From positions 310,001 through 374,000 of the forward strand of contig NZ_JAJOMB010000002.1 in NCBI RefSeq assembly GCF_021129305.1: 64,000 nt of DNA, written 5' to 3'. The DNA is from Kineosporia babensis. Lineage in GTDB: Bacteria > Actinomycetota > Actinomycetes > Actinomycetales > Kineosporiaceae. The first letter of the stretch is position 1, and each line of letters opens with the position of its first letter. This document shows positions 10,181 through 18,848 of the stretch, in pieces. The notes below the pieces were generated by a model. The model searched no databases, had not been told where the DNA came from, and saw only the letters and a program-made list of their open reading frames with translations. The position numbers and the translations under genes are program-made.

Positions 10181-10993
10181 TCATCCCAAGGTCGCACCCA
10201 CACCGCTGCGGCGGGCCGCCCGGTCCACCGGGATGATGAGCGGGGTCCCGGTCTCCGGGTCAGGGATCACCCGGCACTTCAGACCGAACGTCTGCTCGAC
10301 CATCTCGGCGGTGACGATCCGGCCCGGGTCACCTTCGGCCACGATCCGGCCCTCGCGCATCGCGATCAGGTGGGTGGCGTAGCGGGTGGCCAGGTTCAGG
10401 TCGTGCAGCACCGCGACCAGGGTGCGGCCCTGTTCGTGCAGGTCCGCGCAGAGGTCGAGAACCTCCACCTGGTGGGTGATGTCGAGGTAGGTGGTGGGCT
10501 CGTCGAGCAGCAGGATCGGGGTCTGCTGGGCCAGCGCCATGGCCAGCCAGACCCGCTGGCGCTGGCCGCCGGACAGCTCGCCGACGTAGCGCTTGGCCAG
10601 CTCGTGCACGCTGGTCTGCTCCATCGCCTCGACGACGACGGCCTCGTCCTCCTTCGACCACTGGCGCAGCAGCGACTGGTGCGCGTAGCGGCCGCGGGCC
10701 ACCAGGTCGCCCACGGTGATCCCGTTCGGGGCGATCGGGGTCTGCGGCAGCATGCCCAGCCGGTGCGCGACCTGCTTGCTGGAGTAGCTGCCGATCGCCT
10801 TCTCGTCCAGGTACACCTGGCCGGCCTTCGGGCCCAGCAACCGGGCCAGGGCCTTGAGCAGGGTGGACTTGCCGCAGGCGTTGGGCCCGACGATCACCGT
10901 GAACGAACCGTCCGGGACGGTGACGCCGAGGTTCTCGGTGACCACCCGCTGGTCGTAGCTGAGGGTCAGGCCTTCGGCCCGGAGCCTGCTCAT
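10181..10993 (-). CDS. Siderophore ABC transporter ATP-binding protein (FecE/FepC type)
   Basis: 270 aa ATPase that powers ferric-siderophore import. Walker A GPNACGKST near residue 38, Q-loop MLPQTP, signature LSGGQRQRVWLAMAL, Walker B ILLLDEPT, D-loop YLD and switch His in AVLHDLN are all intact. It is separated from the upstream permease gene by only 4 nt, so FecC-, FecD- and FecE-like genes form one operon. The divergent iron box at 13172-13190 should control it. Confidence 0.95.
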   Translation of the reverse strand: MSRLRAEGLTLSYDQRVVTENLGVTVPDGSFTVIVGPNACGKSTLLKALARLLGPKAGQVYLDEKAIGSYSSKQVAHRLGMLPQTPIAPNGITVGDLVARGRYAHQSLLRQWSKEDEAVVVEAMEQTSVHELAKRYVGELSGGQRQRVWLAMALAQQTPILLLDEPTTYLDITHQVEVLDLCADLHEQGRTLVAVLHDLNLATRYATHLIAMREGRIVAEGDPGRIVTAEMVEQTFGLKCRVIPDPETGTPLIIPVDRAARRSGVGATLG

Positions 10994-10997
10994 GGAA

Positions 10998-12050
10998 TCA
11001 ACGACCCTTCCGCCACTCGTGAACCAGCAACCAGCACAGATACGCCCCGCCGAGCAGCCCGGTGGCGATCCCGACCGGGACCGGGCCCGAGGGCAGCGCC
11101 CGCTGCGCCACCCAGTCGCTCGCCACCAGCAGCAGTGCGCCCATCGCGGCCGAGGAGGCCAGTCCGGACCCGGCGCTGCGGGTCACCCGGATCGCCAGTT
11201 GTGGGGCGGCCAGAGCAACGAACGCGATCGGTCCCGCGGCCGAGGTGGCCACGGCGGCCAGCGCCACGGCACAGGCGAACAGCAGGCCGCGGGTGCGTTC
11301 GACCGGGACGCCCAGGGCGGTGGCCGTTTCGTCGCCCAGGGAGAGCATGTTCAGGTGCCGGGACTGCCAGAAGGCCAGCGGGAGCAGGACGATCACCGCC
11401 AGCAGGAGCGGCCGGACCTGGTCCCAGGAGCGGCCGTTCAGGGTGCCGATCAGCCAGACCTGGGCGCCCACCGCCTCGTCCAGGCGGGCCCGGGTGATCA
11501 GGAACGAGTTGAACGCGTCGAGCATGGCGCCGATCCCGATGCCGACCAGGATCAGCCGGAAGCTCTGCGCGCCCCTGCGGTAGGCCAGCAGGTAGATCGC
11601 CACCGCGGTGGCCGCGCAGCCGAGCAGGGCGCCCAGCGCGATCTGGTTGGTGCTGCCGTTCAGCACCAGGATCACCAGCAGGGCCCCGGTGGACGCGCCG
11701 ATCGTCAGGCCGATGAAGTCCGGGCTTCCGAGCGGGTTGCGGGTCAGGCTCTGGAAGATCGCGCCGCTGACCCCGAGCGCGGCGCCGACCAGCAGGGCGG
11801 TCAGGGTCCGGGGCAGGCGCAGGTCCAGCACGATGAACTTGGCGCCGCCGGTCTCCTGGCCCAGCAGGGTGCGCACCACGTCGGGCAGCGGGATCTCGAA
11901 GTCGCCGCTGGCCAGGCTGTGCAGGGCGATGGCCAGGGCGAGCAGGACCAGGACCAGGGTGACGGCGGCGGCGCGTAGGTCGATCCGGGCGGAGACCGAG
12001 CCGGTGGGGTTGCGGACGACCGCGCCGCTGAGCACCTGCGCCCGGCTCAC
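10998..12050 (-). CDS. FecCD-family iron-siderophore permease (second subunit)
   Basis: 350 aa from GTG at 12050, which overlaps the TGA of the first permease by 4 nt (GTGA). About nine to ten membrane helices. FecCD hallmarks: 'DLRLPRTLTALLVGAALGVSGAIFQSLTRNPLGSPDFIG' region and a C-terminal 'GPIAFVALAAPQLAIRV'. It would pair with the 12047-13087 protein as a heterodimeric channel. The long open frame upstream of this start is antisense shadow, not protein. Confidence 0.93.
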   Translation of the reverse strand: MSRAQVLSGAVVRNPTGSVSARIDLRAAAVTLVLVLLALAIALHSLASGDFEIPLPDVVRTLLGQETGGAKFIVLDLRLPRTLTALLVGAALGVSGAIFQSLTRNPLGSPDFIGLTIGASTGALLVILVLNGSTNQIALGALLGCAATAVAIYLLAYRRGAQSFRLILVGIGIGAMLDAFNSFLITRARLDEAVGAQVWLIGTLNGRSWDQVRPLLLAVIVLLPLAFWQSRHLNMLSLGDETATALGVPVERTRGLLFACAVALAAVATSAAGPIAFVALAAPQLAIRVTRSAGSGLASSAAMGALLLVASDWVAQRALPSGPVPVGIATGLLGGAYLCWLLVHEWRKGR

Positions 12051-13087
12051 AGCTGGGCCAATCGGCGGCGCCGGGCCAGGACGATGAACACCGGGGCCCC
12101 GACGAACGCGGTCACGATGCCGACCTGCAGTTCCGAGGGCGCGGTGATCACCCGGCCGATGATGTCGGCCAGGAGCAGCAGCACCGGCGCCAGCACCATC
12201 GAGTAGAGCAGGATCCAGCGCTGGTCGGGGCCGGTGAACATCCGGGTCATGTGCGGTACCGCCAGGCCGACGAAGTAGATCGGGCCGACCACCGCGGTGG
12301 CGCCGCCGCACAGCAGGGTCACTGCGAGCATGCCCAGCAGTCGGGTGCGCATCACGTGAGCGCCCAGGGCCCGGCCGGTCTCCTCGCCCATCGCCAGGGC
12401 GTTCAGCGCCGGGCCGAGGGCCAGGGCCAGCCCGATGCCGATCGCGACGAAGGGCGCCACCCGCCAGCCGGCCGAGACGCTGACGTCGCCCAGCGAGCCG
12501 ACCTCCCAGAACCGGTACTTGTTGAACACCTCCGGCCGCAGCACCAGGATCGCGTAGATCCCGCTGCCCATCACGGTGGTGATCGCGATACCGGCCAGGA
12601 TCTGCCGGTCGGGCGTGGCCGAGCGGCCGGTGTTGCCCAGCAGGAAGACCACGACCGAGGTGAGGGCCGCGCCGGCGAAGGCGAACCAGACGTAGCCGCT
12701 GATCGTGGTGATGCCGAAGAACGCGATGGCCAGCACCACGCCGGTGGCCGCGCCCAGGTTGACCCCGAGCAGGCCCGGCTCGGCCAGCGGGTTCAGGGTG
12801 AGCGCCTGCATCAGCGCCCCGGAAAGGCCCAGGGCGGCGCCGACCATCAGCCCGACCATGGTCCGGGGCAGGCGCAGGTCGTGGATGATCGCGGCGTTCG
12901 AGGAGCCGTCGTTGTCCCACCACAGCCGCCAGCTCTCGCCGAACGGGATGAACTTGGCCCCGAACGCCAGGCTGGCCACGACCACCACGCCGAGCAGGAC
13001 CAGGGCCAGGAGCAGCCCGGTCAGGCGCAGCGAGTCCCGGCCGCCGCGATCGCGGGTCCGGACCGGCGGATCGGCGGTGACCGCCAT
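12047..13087 (-). CDS. FecCD-family iron-siderophore permease (first subunit)
   Basis: 346 aa. The ATG at 13087 is chosen over an upstream in-frame ATG because AAGGAG lies 6 nt before it. It has typical motifs 'DLRLPRTMVGLMVGAALGLSGALMQALTLNPLAEPGLLG' (residues about 80-120) and 'GPIYFVGLAVPHMTR'. First gene of the permease-permease-ATPase operon. The promoter lies in the 104-nt gap shared with the divergent exporter, which contains an iron box. Confidence 0.94.
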   Translation of the reverse strand: MAVTADPPVRTRDRGGRDSLRLTGLLLALVLLGVVVVASLAFGAKFIPFGESWRLWWDNDGSSNAAIIHDLRLPRTMVGLMVGAALGLSGALMQALTLNPLAEPGLLGVNLGAATGVVLAIAFFGITTISGYVWFAFAGAALTSVVVFLLGNTGRSATPDRQILAGIAITTVMGSGIYAILVLRPEVFNKYRFWEVGSLGDVSVSAGWRVAPFVAIGIGLALALGPALNALAMGEETGRALGAHVMRTRLLGMLAVTLLCGGATAVVGPIYFVGLAVPHMTRMFTGPDQRWILLYSMVLAPVLLLLADIIGRVITAPSELQVGIVTAFVGAPVFIVLARRRRLAQL

Positions 13088-13171
13088 GCCATCTCCTTCA
13101 TGACAACCGTCCTGGCGATCTGACAAGGTCGGCAGACAGCATTCAGTCGGGCATACCTCATGCCTGGAGCG

Positions 13172-13190
13172 TTAGGTTAGCCTTACTTCA
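13172..13190. promoter_or_regulatory. IdeR/DmdR-type iron box in divergent promoter
   Basis: TTAGGTTAGCCTTACTTCA: the left half is a perfect match to the actinobacterial iron box, the right half is weaker. It ends 1 nt before the ATG of the exporter gene (13192). An internal TAGCCT (13178-13183) is well placed as -10 for a leaderless start at 13192. It may also govern the divergent permease operon. Confidence 0.8.
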
Positions 13191-13191
13191 T

Positions 13192-14913
13192 ATGAGCCTG
13201 TCCAGCCCGGTGACCGGAAAAGACGTTCTCCGGCACGTCCTCACTGCCCGCCGGGGCCAGCTGGTCGTGGCCACCCTGCTGCTGTGCGCGCACCAGTTCG
13301 GCGAGGCCCTGGTGCCGGTGGTGATCGGCAAGGTGATCGACGAGGCGGTCAGCGGGGCCGGTGACGGTTCCGGCGGGGTGAGCGACCTGCTGATCTGGAT
13401 CGGTGTACTCGCGGTGGTCTTCGCGGTGCTGTCGAACAGCTACCGCAACGGCGCCCGCAAGATCGAGGCAGTGGCCGAGTGGGGCGCCCACGATGTGCGG
13501 ATGCAGCTCACCGAGCGGGTTCTCGACGCTCGCGGCGGGGCCGAGGAAGGCCGCCTGCCCGGGGCGCTGACCAGCATCGCAACCAGCGACGCGCAGCGGA
13601 CCGGGGCGGTGGCGATGGCCGTCGGGGTGGCGCTGGCGCAGATCACGGCGATGATCGTGGCGGCCGTGGCGCTGCTGTGGGTCAGCCTGCCGCTCGGGTT
13701 GCTGGTGCTGATCGGGGCGCCGCTGATGCTCTGGCTGACACACCTGCTGGGCCGGCCGCTGGAGAGCCGGAGCGAGGCCGAACAGGCCGAGGCGGCAGCG
13801 GCTTCCGGAGTGGCGGCCGATCTGGTGGCCGGGCTGCGGGTGCTCAAGGGGATCGGCGCGGAGCAGGCGGCGGTGGACCGGTACCGCACGCCGAGTCGCC
13901 GGGCTCTGGCCGCGACGGTGCGGGCGGCCCGGGCCCGCGGAGCCTACGAAGGCGCGATCCTGTTGCTGACCGGGGTCTTTCTGGCCCTGGTGGCGGCGGT
14001 CGGCGGAAAGCTGGCGCTGGACGGGGAGATCAGCATCGGCGATCTCACCGCGGCGATCGGTCTGGCGCAGTTCCTGCTCGGGCCGTTGCAGGTGTTCGCG
14101 TGGGTCGGCTCGGAACTGGCGGCGGGCCGGGCCAGCGCGGGCCGGGTGGCCGAGGTTCTTTCCAGTACCGGGCTGGTCGGCGAGGGTTCCGGGGAGCGCC
14201 CAAAGGCGAGTCCGACGTCCCCAGTTGGGATTTCTCTGCAGGGCGTTGCCTCGGGCTGCCTGAAATCGGTTGATCTGCAGGCCGGTCCGGGGGAGATCCT
14301 GGGCGTGGTGCCGCGCGATCCGGCCGATGCGGTGGCTCTGCTCAGGCTTTTCGGCCGCGAGATCGATCCGGAGGCCGGGACGGCGAGGCTGGGCGAGGAC
14401 GACCTGGCCGAGTTGCACCCCGACCACGTCCGGGCCCGGGTGCTGGTGGCCGCACACGATGCCGAGCTGTTCGGCGGACCGCTGCTGGAGAGCATCGAGA
14501 GCGCCGAAGGCAACAGCGAACTCGCGGCCCGGGTGCTCTCGGCCAGCGCGGCCGACGAGGTGATCGAGAGTCTGCCCGAGGGCCGGGCCACCGTGCTCAC
14601 CGAGCGGGCCGGCAACCTTTCCGGCGGGCAGCGGCAGCGGGTGGCGCTGGCCCGGGCGCTGAACATCGATGCGCCGGTACTGGTTCTGCACGATCCGACC
14701 ACCGCGGTCGACAGCGTGACCGAGGCCCGGATCGCCGAAGGCATCCGTGAGGTCCGGGCCGGGCGGACCACCGTGCTGGTCACCACCAGCCCTGCGTTGC
14801 TGGCGGTCACCGACCGGGTGGTCATGCTGGTGGAGGGCCGCAACCAGGCCGAGGGCAGACATGCGGACCTGGTCCGCGACGACGAGACCTACCGATCGAC
14901 GGTGCTGTCATGA
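13192..14913 (+). CDS. ABC exporter half-transporter with degenerate ATP site (subunit A)
   Basis: 573 aa, six-helix membrane domain (about 1-310) plus nucleotide-binding domain (about 335-573). Walker A is destroyed (GEILGVVPRDPADA in place of GxxGxGKST) and Walker B reads VLVLHDPTTAVD, lacking the catalytic Glu. The signature LSGGQRQRVALARAL is perfect. This is the mirror image of the next gene, which it overlaps by 4 nt (ATGA). No Shine-Dalgarno is visible: the iron box abuts the ATG, so translation is probably leaderless. By position it is a siderophore exporter or an IrtAB-like siderophore transporter; direction is not decided by the sequence. Confidence 0.9.
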   Translation: MSLSSPVTGKDVLRHVLTARRGQLVVATLLLCAHQFGEALVPVVIGKVIDEAVSGAGDGSGGVSDLLIWIGVLAVVFAVLSNSYRNGARKIEAVAEWGAHDVRMQLTERVLDARGGAEEGRLPGALTSIATSDAQRTGAVAMAVGVALAQITAMIVAAVALLWVSLPLGLLVLIGAPLMLWLTHLLGRPLESRSEAEQAEAAAASGVAADLVAGLRVLKGIGAEQAAVDRYRTPSRRALAATVRAARARGAYEGAILLLTGVFLALVAAVGGKLALDGEISIGDLTAAIGLAQFLLGPLQVFAWVGSELAAGRASAGRVAEVLSSTGLVGEGSGERPKASPTSPVGISLQGVASGCLKSVDLQAGPGEILGVVPRDPADAVALLRLFGREIDPEAGTARLGEDDLAELHPDHVRARVLVAAHDAELFGGPLLESIESAEGNSELAARVLSASAADEVIESLPEGRATVLTERAGNLSGGQRQRVALARALNIDAPVLVLHDPTTAVDSVTEARIAEGIREVRAGRTTVLVTTSPALLAVTDRVVMLVEGRNQAEGRHADLVRDDETYRSTVLS

Positions 14914-16679
14914 CTACGGTTTCGATGAAGGACGACGCCCGCCTGCCGATCGCCACGGCGGCCCGGTGCCGGCAGGTGGTCTGGAGCCTGATTCGCCCGC
15001 AGCGGGTTCCGGCCCTGAGCGGGATGCTCCTGCTGGTCGCGGCGACCGCGGTGGGTCTGCTCAGCCAGCCGCTGCTCGGCCGGATCGTCGACATCGTGGC
15101 CGAGGGCCAGGCGGCCGGTGCGCTGGTCTGGCCGGCCGTCGGGATCGCGGCGGTCGCCCTGGGGCAGGCCCTGCTCACTCCGTTCGGGCTGGCCCAGCTG
15201 GCCACCGCGGGGGAATCGGCGCTGGCCGGGCTGCGGGAGCGGTTCGTCGAGCGGGCGCTGCGGCTGCCGATCGCCGAGGTCGAGCGGGCCGGGTCCGGTG
15301 ACCTGACCTCGCGGGTGACCAACGACGTCACCAAGATCAGTGAAGGTGTGCGGGAGGCGCTCCCCGAGTTTGCCCGCGCGGGGCTGACCATCGTCCTTAC
15401 TCTGCTGGCCCTGGCGGTGCTGGACTGGCGATTCTTCCTGGCCGCGCTGGTTGCCGGGCCGGTCCAGGTGCTCACCGTGCGCTGGTACCTGCGCCGCTCC
15501 GGGCGGGTATACGCGGCGCAGCGGGTGGCGGCCGGGGAACAGCAACAACAGTTGCTGGAGACGATCGGCGGGGCCCGGACGGTGCGGGCGTTCCGGTTGC
15601 GAGGGCGGCAGGTGCCCCGGGTCGCCGATGCCTCCGTGCGGACGGTCGAGCGCACGCTCGACGGGGTGGCTCTGCAGACCGGCTTCTTCGGCCGGTTGAA
15701 CCTGGCTGAATTTCTAGGTCTTTCCGGGGTTTTGCTGGTCGGATACGCGCTGGTGCGTGACGGCTCGGTGTCGATCGGTACCGCCTCGGCCGCCGCGTTC
15801 TACTTCCACAGCCTGTTCACCCCGATCAACACCGCACTCTTCCTGCTCGACGAGGCCCAGTCGGCGGCCGCCAGCCTGGCCCGGCTGGTCGGCGTGGTCG
15901 ATCTGCCCGAGGCCCCGCGGACCGGGACCGCAGCGATCGAGTCCGCACAGGCGTCCATCGGTGTTGAAAAGGTGCGCCATGCCTACACCGCCGGGCACGA
16001 CGTGCTGACCGACGTGGACCTGGAGTTCGGGGCGCAGCAGCGGATCGCCGTGGTGGGGGCCAGCGGCGCCGGAAAGACCACGCTGGTCAAGCTGATCGCG
16101 GGATTTCATCCGCCCGCGGCGGGGACGATCCGTCTGGGCAGGCGCGACGTCCGGGAGCTGGGGCAGGACGGGGTGCGTCGCACGGTCGCGCTGGTCACCC
16201 AGGAAGTGCACGTGTTCGCCGGGCCGCTGATCGACGATCTGCGGTTGGCCCGGCCCGCGGCCTCGGCCGCCGAGCTGGAAGCGGCGCTGACCAAGGTGCA
16301 CGCGCTGGAGTGGGTGCGGCTGCTGCCCGAAGGCCTGGAGACGGTGGTCGGGGACGGCGGTCATGCGCTCACCGCCGCCCAGGCTCAGCAGCTGGCCCTG
16401 GCCCGGCTGGTGCTGGCCGACCCTCCGGTGGCGATCCTCGACGAGGCCACCGCCGAGGCCGGTAGTGCCGGGGCCCGGCTGCTGGAACGTTCAGCGATGC
16501 AGGCCCTGGACGGGCGCACCGCGGTGGTGGTGGCGCACCGGCTCACGCAGGCGGCCACGGCCGACCGGATCGTGGTGATGGAGTCCGGCCGGGTCGCCGA
16601 GCAGGGCACCCACGACGAGTTGCTGGCGGCCGGCGGGGTCTACGCGCAGTTGTGGAAGGCCTGGTCAAAGGATTCCTGA
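14910..16679 (+). CDS. ABC exporter half-transporter with intact Walker motifs (subunit B)
   Basis: 589 aa, membrane domain then ATPase. Walker A VGASGAGKTTLVK, Q-loop LVTQE, Walker B VAILDEATAE and switch His VVAHRLT are intact. The signature is degenerate: ALTAAQAQQLALARL replaces LSGGQ. Combined with the preceding subunit, only one composite ATP site would have all motifs (Walker A/B from this protein, LSGGQ from the partner). This asymmetry is known for heterodimeric exporters, but here it is extreme. The 3' end overlaps the convergent LuxR-type gene by 15 nt. Confidence 0.93.
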   Translation: MTTVSMKDDARLPIATAARCRQVVWSLIRPQRVPALSGMLLLVAATAVGLLSQPLLGRIVDIVAEGQAAGALVWPAVGIAAVALGQALLTPFGLAQLATAGESALAGLRERFVERALRLPIAEVERAGSGDLTSRVTNDVTKISEGVREALPEFARAGLTIVLTLLALAVLDWRFFLAALVAGPVQVLTVRWYLRRSGRVYAAQRVAAGEQQQQLLETIGGARTVRAFRLRGRQVPRVADASVRTVERTLDGVALQTGFFGRLNLAEFLGLSGVLLVGYALVRDGSVSIGTASAAAFYFHSLFTPINTALFLLDEAQSAAASLARLVGVVDLPEAPRTGTAAIESAQASIGVEKVRHAYTAGHDVLTDVDLEFGAQQRIAVVGASGAGKTTLVKLIAGFHPPAAGTIRLGRRDVRELGQDGVRRTVALVTQEVHVFAGPLIDDLRLARPAASAAELEAALTKVHALEWVRLLPEGLETVVGDGGHALTAAQAQQLALARLVLADPPVAILDEATAEAGSAGARLLERSAMQALDGRTAVVVAHRLTQAATADRIVVMESGRVAEQGTHDELLAAGGVYAQLWKAWSKDS

Positions 16680-17378
16680 GCGCAGCGCGTAGGCCACGGC
16701 CTGGGTGCGGTTGCGCAGGTTCCAGCGGGTCAGCAGACCGGAGATGATGTTCTTGACCGTGCGCTCGGAGTAGGTGATGCGCTCGGCGATCTCGCTGGTG
16801 CCCAGGCCGTCGGCCATCAGGGCGAGCACCTGCACCTCGCGGGCCTCCAGGCCCGAGGCGGTGATCCCGCGCGGGGCCAGCACCGAACGCTGTAGGTCGG
16901 CCAGTTCCTGCAGCAGGCGGCTCTGCATCACCGTGGGTAGATCGCTTTCCCCGGAGGAGACCGACAGAAGCAGCGTGGCCAGCCGCGCCGCGTTGGTCTG
17001 CTTACGCCACAGCACCCCGCGTAGCCCGGCCTCCACGCCGGCCAGCAGGTCGGCGTCCCCGACGTGATCGAGCACCGCGGCCACCGGGATCGAGCGACCC
17101 TCGGTGATGGTCCGGATCCGCCGCAGCACCACCCCGGTGAGGGCAGGGGCGACCACGACCAGCACATCGGCGTGGGCCAGGCGGTTCAGCGGCTGGTTAC
17201 GGAACCCGGGCTGGTTCTCCAGGAGATTGCCGACGGCCGCCTCGTCCAGGCGGTCGGTGGCCAGCACCGCGAAGCGCAGGGGCTGCAGGGTCTTCTGGGT
17301 AGGGGACGGGCCCGGGGCGAAGGTCACTCTCGGCGGGGTCACCATCTGATCACGGCTGGTGCACCGGGAACGGTTCAC
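16665..17378 (-). CDS. LuxR/NarL-type transcription regulator with atypical receiver
   Basis: 237 aa from the GTG at 17378; the in-frame ATG at 17345 is an equally possible start because neither has a good Shine-Dalgarno. The C-terminal LuxR HTH is clear: 'LEAREVQVLALMADGLGTSEIAERI' then 'SERTVKNIISGLLTRWNLRNRTQAV'. The N-terminal half looks like a response-regulator receiver, but the phosphoacceptor region reads ADVLVVVAPALTG, with Ala where Asp is expected. Phosphorylation-independent control is therefore likely. A clear paralogue lies at 37055-37747. Location beside the exporter suggests a role in siderophore-island control (inference). Confidence 0.88.
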   Translation of the reverse strand: MNRSRCTSRDQMVTPPRVTFAPGPSPTQKTLQPLRFAVLATDRLDEAAVGNLLENQPGFRNQPLNRLAHADVLVVVAPALTGVVLRRIRTITEGRSIPVAAVLDHVGDADLLAGVEAGLRGVLWRKQTNAARLATLLLSVSSGESDLPTVMQSRLLQELADLQRSVLAPRGITASGLEAREVQVLALMADGLGTSEIAERITYSERTVKNIISGLLTRWNLRNRTQAVAYALRSGIL

Positions 17379-17451
17379 CGGATCGTTCAGCCCCGGTTGT
17401 TCACCTTGGTCGGGTTGATGTTGACGCTTTCGTAGGGTTCCGGCTTGTTCG

Positions 17452-17457
17452 CATAAT
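17452..17457 (+). promoter_or_regulatory. Candidate -10 for leaderless FAD-enzyme transcript
   Basis: CATAAT lies 7 nt before the ATG at 17465 and there is no Shine-Dalgarno. This suggests transcription starts at or next to the start codon. No convincing -35 at 17-nt spacing. Confidence 0.4.
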
Positions 17458-17464
17458 CGGGCGC

Positions 17465-18703
17465 ATGACGAAGGCCGCCAGCATGTTCGCGACGATCGGG
17501 GTGGCCGGGCCGCCCGCCGTACCCCCGGTCCGGCGCCTAGGTACAGCCGTGGTGATCGGCGCCAGCATGGCCGGGTTGTTGACTGCGCGAGTGCTGGCCG
17601 ACCACGCCGAGACGGTGCTGGTCGTCGATCGGGACGACCTGTCGGGGCCGCGCAAAGGGGTACCGCAGAGCGGTCAGGCGCACGTTCTGCTGGCCGCCGG
17701 GGCCGAGCATCTGGAGCGCTGGTTCCCGGGGTTCGTCGAACGGGCGGTGGCGGCCGGAGCCTGCCGGGTCACCACCGCCCGGGTGCAGATCTGGGACGAC
17801 CGGGTGCCCCGGGCGAACGGCTCGGAGGTGCTGCGGCTGGCCATGACCAGGCCGTTCCTGGAGGAACTGGTCCGGCGGGAACTGCAGGCGGTGCCGAACG
17901 TCAAGATCAGCAACGGACGGGTGAGCGGGCTGACGTTCGAGGGCGCGGTGGTGAGCGGGGTGCAGATCGAAGACGTTTGCGAGCCGGCCGATTTCGTGGT
18001 GGACGCCAGTGGCCGGTCCAGCAAGGTGGGCGACTGGCTGGAGGCGGCCGGATTCTCGAAGCCGCCGATGGTCCGGGTCGCCTCCGGCGTCAACTACTCC
18101 ACCGCCCTCTTCCGGCGTGAGCCGGGTGAGGTGCCGATCGGGCTGGGGATGGCGGTGACCGGGACGACGCGCGGCGGTGCTTCCGGCGGGGCGATCTTCA
18201 TGACGGTGGAGGGCGACCGCTGGATGGTGGTGCAGGGCGGTTACGGCGCCTTCCGGCCCGGGGCGACCAACCAGGACATGGTCGAGCGCTGCCTCAAGGA
18301 GTACCCGGCGCCGTTCGGCCGGGTGGCCGAGAACGAGATGCTCGGCGACGTGGTCACCTACCGGTTCCCGGACAACCGGCGGCGGGACTACTGGGCCTGC
18401 GAACGGTTGCCGGCCCGGCTGGCGGTGGTGGGCGACGCAGCGGCCTCGTTCAACCCGATCTACGGCCAGGGCATCAGCTCGGCCGCGCTGCAGGCGGCGG
18501 CGTTGTCGATCTACCTGAGTGCGGACCCGGACCTGGATGTACCAGCACGGGAGTTCTTCCGGATGCAGAAGGTGGTCGTGGACGCGGCCTGGGCGATCGC
18601 CACCTCCGGGGATGCCGCGGGTGACGCCGGTGCGGCCTCGTCGTTGGCCGATCGGGTCCGGGGCTGGCTGGTGGGAAGGGTAGTGGCCAACCGGCATGCG
18701 TGA
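17465..18703 (+). CDS. FAD-dependent monooxygenase (epoxidase-like), C-terminus apparently frameshifted
   Basis: 412 aa aromatic-hydroxylase-fold flavoprotein. FAD-binding Rossmann motif 'AVVIGASMAGLLTARVLADH' at about 37-56, a 'PRKGVPQSGQAHVLLAAG' segment typical of epoxidase/hydroxylase relatives, 'FVVDASGRSSKVGDWL', and the second FAD motif 'RLAVVGDAAASFNPIYGQG'. The frame ends at VVANRHA, while the family-like tail (DHEVNRVFVEV...) continues in another frame from about 18698. Divergent from the LuxR regulator; substrate unknown. Confidence 0.85.
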   Translation: MTKAASMFATIGVAGPPAVPPVRRLGTAVVIGASMAGLLTARVLADHAETVLVVDRDDLSGPRKGVPQSGQAHVLLAAGAEHLERWFPGFVERAVAAGACRVTTARVQIWDDRVPRANGSEVLRLAMTRPFLEELVRRELQAVPNVKISNGRVSGLTFEGAVVSGVQIEDVCEPADFVVDASGRSSKVGDWLEAAGFSKPPMVRVASGVNYSTALFRREPGEVPIGLGMAVTGTTRGGASGGAIFMTVEGDRWMVVQGGYGAFRPGATNQDMVERCLKEYPAPFGRVAENEMLGDVVTYRFPDNRRRDYWACERLPARLAVVGDAAASFNPIYGQGISSAALQAAALSIYLSADPDLDVPAREFFRMQKVVVDAAWAIATSGDAAGDAGAASSLADRVRGWLVGRVVANRHA

Positions 18704-18848
18704 CCACGAGGTCAACCGGGTGTTCGTGGAGGTCTCGCAGATGCTGCGCCATCCCTCCGTGCTGGCCCGGCCGGGGGTGATCGGGCGCTCACTGCTCACC
18801 GCGATCGCCGGTGGTCGGCGGCCGGACCCGGTTTCGCCGCTGCGTTAG
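18696..18848 (+). pseudogene. Out-of-frame C-terminal tail of the FAD monooxygenase
   Basis: 50 codons beginning ATGCGTGA, which overlaps the monooxygenase stop. The peptide (MRDHEVNRVFVEV, then LRHPSVLARPGVIGRSLL) resembles the tail that related FAD monooxygenases carry in the same chain. Skipping one base near 18698 joins it smoothly to VVANRH. It may be a true frameshift, a sequence error, or a small coupled ORF. It overlaps the stop of the convergent LysE gene. Confidence 0.55.
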
